NCBI GenBank assembly: GCA_009733775.1
Contig: WOGZ01000064.1
Location: 62,001-126,000, forward strand
Direction: 5' to 3'
DNA length: 64,000 nucleotides
Source of the DNA: Alectoria sarmentosa
Taxonomy: Eukaryota > Ascomycota > Lecanoromycetes > Lecanorales > Parmeliaceae
Below, piece after piece: positions 59,150 to 64,000 of the stretch (position 1 is the first letter of the stretch; each line of letters begins with the position of its first letter). The position numbers and the translations under genes are program-made. The notes under the pieces are model-generated. The model was not told where the DNA came from and ran no database searches. It saw only the letters and a list, made by a program, of their open reading frames with translations.

Positions 59150-59679
59150 TGTGCTGTCGAACTTGTGGAGACGTGAGTTGCGATGAGTCTGAGGATCTTG
59201 ATGACTGAATTATAAACAGTGCATGAAGCTTGTGGAATCTACGAAGGCGGAGTGGCTTTGGTCTAATTGACCCCGGATCGCCTTGGACTAATTCCGTTCA
59301 ATCAGCAAACTCTACACAAAAGCACGTGACTTTGTACACTTGATGACTGTCTTTCCTTTTGCCAGGCATGCAGAGCATGAAAACATCATCGGCAGACTAT
59401 GTGACCTATCCATGTTTCTATGCCTTATGTTGATGTTGATAAATCGTGCCGTATCTGCGGTCTTGACGCTGTACCTGGATGGGAAAGTCTCGCACTGACA
59501 TTTGAAATCGCGGAGAGATTTTCTGTAGACCGCTGATCGGCGACTGAACTTGTGGGTAATATCGAACCAAGAATTCAAGCATATCCAGACAGCAAGGTAG
59601 TAAGACTTATAGACGCCAATCACGTCCTGAAAACACAATTATCTCTCGTCTTACGCAATAAGCATAGTGGAGGGCCCAA
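59150..59679. other. Region between SDR and NRPS-like pseudogenes
   Basis: Contains what should have been the start and first part of the NRPS-like gene, but I could not read any adenylation N-terminus. A 108-codon minus-strand ORF here has no family. Confidence 0.5.
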
Positions 59680-61400
59680 TTGCAAAATAGGTCTTACTTG
59701 ATTCATAGATGTCAAGAATCCAGTCCTCATCTGCTACAGCTCAGGTCTACAGAGGAGCCGAAACCGATTATCCTTCCCAACGGAGCCTTCAGCGTATTCG
59801 ACAATCAGCGCAGGCTGTCAAAGCTGGAGGGGCGGAAGAACATGGCCTATTCCCTTTTCGATCTAGGAGGAAAAGGATTCATTAATACAGTCCCTGGCTT
59901 TCATGTCGGTGGAATCGTTGCCATGACCGCAATTCCCGTCTGGTACAACTCTCATGTCGTCATGGTACCTTCGAATAGGCCCGCAAATGGAGAGACAGTG
60001 GGTCAGATCATATTCCAGATGACAGTCCGTGGGATCTTCACACCCCAACCGTGGCTGGATACACTGGAAGGCCTTAAGCAGATTGCCCAAACGGAATTTG
60101 TCATGTACAGTGGGGGACCACTAGCCCCTCTCGCTGGTGACCGTATTAGCGAGGTAACAAGCCTTACTTCTGCTATCGGGCCGGCCGAGGCTGGTATCAT
60201 CCCAGCGAGGGTTCCGACGAGGGAGAACTGAATTACTTGGAGTGGCATCCGGATTACGAAGTCGATATGAAACATGTGGATGAGATATCTACGAGCTGAC
60301 AGTGTCAAATCCATCGAGACTCGCGTGGATTCATACATGCTATCATGCCTTCCCCGAGGTTGACGTTTGGCGAAATAATGACCACTTCAAACGACATCCG
60401 AAAAATCCGAACTTGTTCACGTTCCGAGGGCGATGCGATGACGTGTTGCTTTCCAACGGCGAGAAGTCCCAACCTGTCACCTCCAAGAGTATTATCCAAG
60501 GTCATCCGCCCTTCAGAAGGGGCTCTGGTCGTGGGGACAGGTCGATTTCAGCCTGCCCTGATCATCGGACCGAAGGTGCATCCGATAGATCCTAAGGCTC
60601 TTATTGAGGAAATCTGGCCGATTGTTCAGAGAGCCAACCAGGAAGCTGCAGCCCACGGCAAGATTTCCAGAGGCAGAATCATACTGACTTCTCCCGACAA
60701 GCCATTTGTGAGAGCCGGATAAAGCAGCATCATCCGGCCCAAATCCACAGCTTTGTACGCGGATGAGATCAAGGCGCTATTCAATGACTCGCTTGGGGAT
60801 ACGGAGCTCGGAGCTCTGTCGCAGGAACAAGTGCAAGATACGGTCGCTCTCGAGGTGTTATTGGGCGCTTACGTCCGCTCGATCTTGGCCTTCCTGCCAG
60901 GAGGTATGGATGGCGACAAGGAAGACCTTTTCGCTTACGGCCTCGATTCCGTCCAGACGATCGAGCTTGCGAGTGGACTACGCGCCTTGCTCCATCCGTA
61001 TCTCGATCCAACGGATCTAAGCACCGTAGCGGTGAAGGTGGTTTATGCATATTCGACTATTGATAATCTTACGAAGTACGTCAGCGGCCTTCTAGGGATG
61101 GCCACGAATATTGAGGGCGACATGGCGGCGAAGCTAGTAGCTCGTATGACTGCTATGCTTGAGAAGTATACCAAAGACCTTCCGGAGGCGGGGAATGGTG
61201 CTATGGTGACCTTATGGATGTGGATTAGATACCCGCGGACGTCTTGGCGAATATCGTCTTCGACCTCGTATATCAGAATCATGAGGGCATGCAGACGTAC
61301 AAATCTCCTCAGCCCGCAGAGTGAATCGACCGGTTGAATGCGGCCGATGCTGATGATAAAGCGGAGGTGGCGAGGAAGCCGGCGTCGAAGATTTTAACTT
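59680..61400 (+). pseudogene. Truncated, decayed NRPS-like adenylation-thiolation gene
   Basis: The N-terminal third of the adenylation domain is absent. The ATP-loop motif survives only as a scrambled RSTEEPKPI before ILPNGAFSVFDNQRRL. Then come SLFDLGGKGFINTVPGFHVGGIVAMTAIPVWYN, TPQPWLDTLEGLKQI and YSGGPLAPLAGDRIS in one frame, a stop at 60229-60231, then WRNNDHFKRHPKNPNLFTFRGRCDDVLLSNGEK. A shift leads to ALVVGTGRFQPALIIGP, EEIWPIVQRANQEAAAHGK and VRAG followed by TAA at 60720-60722, where the A10 lysine belongs (SSIIRPKS follows). The thiolation domain is intact (EDLFAYGLDSVQTIELASGLR, Ser for phosphopantetheine). No reductase or condensation domain follows; a TGA lies near 61318. It was likely the scaffold enzyme of a small metabolite pathway. 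Confidence 0.85.
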
Positions 61401-61640
61401 GATTTGCTGATGTTGAGGCGGGGCTGTCGTCGGAGGAGGCAGGGAAGAAGGAGGGGGTGTCAGTTTGCCACGGCGAATGGGAAGGGTGAGAGGAGGACTA
61501 TGAGGGCTTTGGTGACCCGTGAGCGGGGAGTGACTGGGGCTTTTGGCTTTGGCTGGGAGGAGGGGAGGGGTTAGGTCTGTGAGCGGTGGAGGGAGGGTTT
61601 GTGGTGTAGGGTTCTGATTTCTGACTACTTACTCTTCATG

Positions 61641-61994
61641 CTGTCTGTCTGTCGAACAGTGATTGCTTTGCTTTGCTTTGCTTTGCTTGAATCTATGTTA
61701 AGGCTCTGTCTGTCTGTCTGTCTATTTTCCTTTCTTCACTCATTCACACATCTTCTCGTCACAGCATGTGAATTCCTAGCCTAGCCTAGCATAACTCCGC
61801 CTCGTTTTCAAGGCAGTGTTTTGTGGTCCGGGTCCGTGTGTCATTCACAGCAGTTCCGTGTGGCTGGCTGGCTGGCTGGCTGGCTTTTATTTTAACACTT
61901 TTTATTTTTAAGAATTGGCCATGTGAGACAGACAGACAGACAGACAAGACTGTTATTGAACTTGAACAAAGATGGTTGTTGTTGTTGTTGTTGT
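61641..61994. repeat. Cluster of six different microsatellites
   Basis: In 350 bp: (CTGT)n at 61641-61652 and 61704-61723, (CTTTG)n at 61665-61688, (CCTAG)3 at 61775-61790, (GGCT)n at 61861-61885, (AGAC)n at 61926-61946 and (TTG)n at 61975-61994. The (GTCT)n and (AGAC)n blocks are reverse complements about 200 bp apart. Confidence 0.92.
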
Positions 61995-62298
61995 CGGTAA
62001 TGCAGGAACCCGTGCTGCGTGACAGTGGCTGCTTGGTGAGACTTCATGTGAATAGGATGATGGGATGTTGATGTGATGTGGAAAATTGTTGACAACACTT
62101 GTTGTGTAGACAGATGGACGGTAATCAGGTTTTTTCTTTTCTATTTCTATTTCTAGAAGTGAAGTTGGTAGCTGCGCCTTTGTGATACAGACTCCATATT
62201 TCACACCACGATAGGTTTTCTTTTTTGTGATATATGCTTGATAGCTCACACCTCGAATATCCTTTCTTTCAGACTCTGTCTGTCGATAAGAATCAACC

Positions 62299-63107
62299 AT
62301 GGCCGCCGCTCCACCTTCGAGTCTCTTTCTCACAGTCGGGTCCAATTATGACGCCGCCATCCAGTATGTATTTTCAGAGTCCAAGTTCCCTCTTTCGAAT
62401 TGAATATTGAGTTTTGAGAACATGTCTTGGGAGCCTTTCGCTCTCTAGACATGTTCCAAGGCTCCTCATTACCCCCTTCAAACAAGCAAGACTGACTCGG
62501 AAAATCACAATCCAGGCTGATTTATAAGCTGCCTGGGCAATACCGCCTCACCCGCCAGACACATCATACCCACATTGTGAATGGTACTCCTTTACTGTAT
62601 CGCGATCTCGTCTGTCCCAGCCATGGGACGTCTGAGATCATCCTTCGCGGTTCTTCGGACCGCGATTACGAGATGGAGCTCGTCCAAACAACTATCATCA
62701 ACCTGCGGACCTGGGCTGGCCTGTTCGCCACGAAGATCGAGAAGCGTGCTTTTCGAATCCGACACGGACAGTGGAGCATGTGGGCCGTGCACGAGGTGGA
62801 AGGCCTCGATGTCGTATCAATTAAATTGACAGATGTGGTGCTTTGCGAGGTGGCGTCGCCGCAGCAAATGGGAGCGACGGAGGCGGACGTGGTCCAAAAG
62901 GCCGCGCTGAGGGGGGGACCGTGGCGGGATGGGCATGGTGCCAATGCAATGGCCATGTTCGTCTGGGTTGGCAGGCAGACCTGCTGGCAGATGACCCATC
63001 GCATCGATCGTCTGGCGACGGGGGCTAATGAGGCGTGCAGCGATGAGTTTTGGCCGGCGGAGAGGTGGGCGGGTATGAGTGAAACTGGCCATGTTGATTT
63101 TTGCGAG
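62299..63107 (+). CDS. Unrecognised protein, 3' end interrupted by an assembly gap
   Basis: Exon 1 (62299-62363; MAAAPPSSLFLTVGSNYDAAIQ) joins exon 2 at 62516 (LIYKLPGQYRLTRQTHHTHIVNG) across a 152-nt intron with a CTGAC branch. The frame then runs at least to the N gap (63108-63144), about 219 aa so far. Readable text includes HIVNGTPLLYRDLVCPSHG, YEMELVQTTIINLRTWAGLFATKIE and a Gly/Ala/Trp-rich part (GGPWRDGHGANAMAMFVWVGRQTCW). No domain recognised. The second half is less convincing and the real end may lie before the gap through another intron. Confidence 0.55.
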
Positions 63108-63144
63108 TNNNNNNNNNNNNNNNNNNNNNNNNNNNNNNNNNNNN
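63108..63144. other. Assembly gap (37 N)
   Basis: Undetermined bases, followed directly by a G homopolymer. Any ORF crossing it is unreliable. Confidence 0.99.
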
Positions 63145-63169
63145 GGGGGGGGGGGGGGGGGGGGGGGGG
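63145..63169 (+). repeat. G25 homopolymer beside the gap
   Basis: Twenty-five consecutive G follow the N run, then AGGGGAGGG. The length is likely a lower bound, and a failed polymerase read is the probable cause of the gap. Confidence 0.9.
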
Positions 63170-64000
63170 AGGGGAGGGCGTGAGTGCTTGCATGGTCGAT
63201 GCGGGTCTTTCTGTCTTGCATATCCTTTAGTGGAACATGTGTAATGGTATTGCAGAGGAGAAGAGCAATCCCAATCATGGTTGGCTTTCAGAGGTGATGG
63301 CCCATTTGGTTCGAATCTGTCTCGAGCAAAGAGGCATCCAGGTTCACACATTAACGGTGTTAGTCTTTTCTTCTTTTTTCTTTAGCTCGTTCAAAAGGCA
63401 TTCCTGTTCAACGTAATCCCTGAGGTCTCTTTGTCCCAAAATACGTGGATTTGCTAGACATTCAAGGGCTGTGGATGCTTAGTCTCTCGTCTTCAAACCA
63501 GGATCTTATTTTAACTTTTATTTGGACATTGCCTTTGTCTACCCGGTTTTTCAGGTTTATACGTGATGTCTCGACGAACAAATCAAAGTCTCGTAGGTGG
63601 GTAGACGAACCGTCAAAGGCAGCAGGAAGGAAGATTGACCATACCTTGAGTAGACAGCAGCGAGTGTTGGTGGGAAAAAGGCCAGGGAGAAGGGGGCAGG
63701 AGAAGAGGGAATTTTGGTCGCAGGGGCAGAAAATTGATATACCCCTCTTGCGAACCACCACATCTACACAGCGACGGATCCTGAAAGAAAACACTCTATC
63801 GCGCAATCGTGATCTGAAGGATATTCTACAGGTCAATAACAGTACTGTGAACACTTAATACTGAGTCGCAGGTTTATCCTTGTCAAGTCAAGTATTGGGA
63901 AGTGCAAGGGGTGTTGGAAGTGCTGTCCGCGGATTCCTGTCCCAGCGAAGAGCAGGGCACCAATTTGATGAATGTTGGCAGCATCAATTAGAACAAGAAT
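63170..64000. other. Right end, no supported gene
   Basis: Two long ORFs overlap on opposite strands (63445-63858 and 63462-63854), a typical sign of non-coding open frames. Neither has recognisable sequence. Confidence 0.5.

Noticed and set aside
62577..63230. Continuous ORF running through the N gap into poly-Gly
   Set aside because: The bases are unknown and the poly-Gly is only the G homopolymer, so the extension past 63107 is not supported.
63445..63858. 137-codon plus-strand ORF overlapped by a 130-cod minus-strand ORF
   Set aside because: Mirror-image open frames without recognisable sequence are usually non-coding.

Overview
The window is nuclear DNA of a filamentous ascomycete (Pezizomycotina). 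A Dothideomycete is my guess, but that is weaker. The evidence is gene content (PacC, an FHA-forkhead factor, Ku80, Zn2Cys6 regulators, an RTA1-type membrane protein, an NRPS-like enzyme) and gene structure: compact genes cut by 46-70 nt introns with GTRNGN donors, CTRAY branch points and YAG acceptors. I rebuilt exons by hand from reading frames, splice signals and family resemblance, so exon ends are predictions.

Left, 1-29 kb, is mostly housekeeping and regulation. After a dead methyltransferase (two in-frame stops) come a 955-aa Zn2Cys6 factor with a likely GC-AG intron, pacC with a dense cluster of PacC-type sites around its own start, the rRNA-processing helicase DBP8, an FHA-forkhead factor, a DEDDh RNase H-fold (Gfd2-like) protein, a very long ING-PHD protein, an S/T-rich single-pass membrane protein, a serine alpha/beta hydrolase and a small NTF2-like protein.

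Middle, 29-43 kb: Ku80 with seven tiny introns, a 3.7 kb gene-poor stretch, a TMEM205-like membrane protein, a Myb-like/zinc-finger protein and a heavily decayed unknown gene at 39.7-41.3 kb, followed by an intact unknown protein.

The notable part is 43-50 kb, a small catabolic-type cluster preserved as wreckage: fumarylacetoacetate-hydrolase family, two-domain glyoxalase/extradiol-dioxygenase family, NAD-dependent histidinol dehydrogenase family and an MFS sugar/quinate-type transporter, all with stops and frameshifts. A small, apparently intact gene that may be ABM-like lies beside them. A second decayed set lies at 55-61.4 kb: an RTA1-like gene with one frameshift, an intact Zn2Cys6 factor, an SDR pseudogene that has lost its catalytic Tyr, and an NRPS-like adenylation-thiolation pseudogene whose A10 lysine codon reads TAA. 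Core genes (MJ1316-domain protein, RBM5/10-like splicing factor) stand intact between the two ruins.

The right end holds a microsatellite cluster, an unrecognised gene cut by an assembly gap and a G25 tract next to the gap. No rRNA, convincing tRNA, CRISPR or recognisable transposon was seen.
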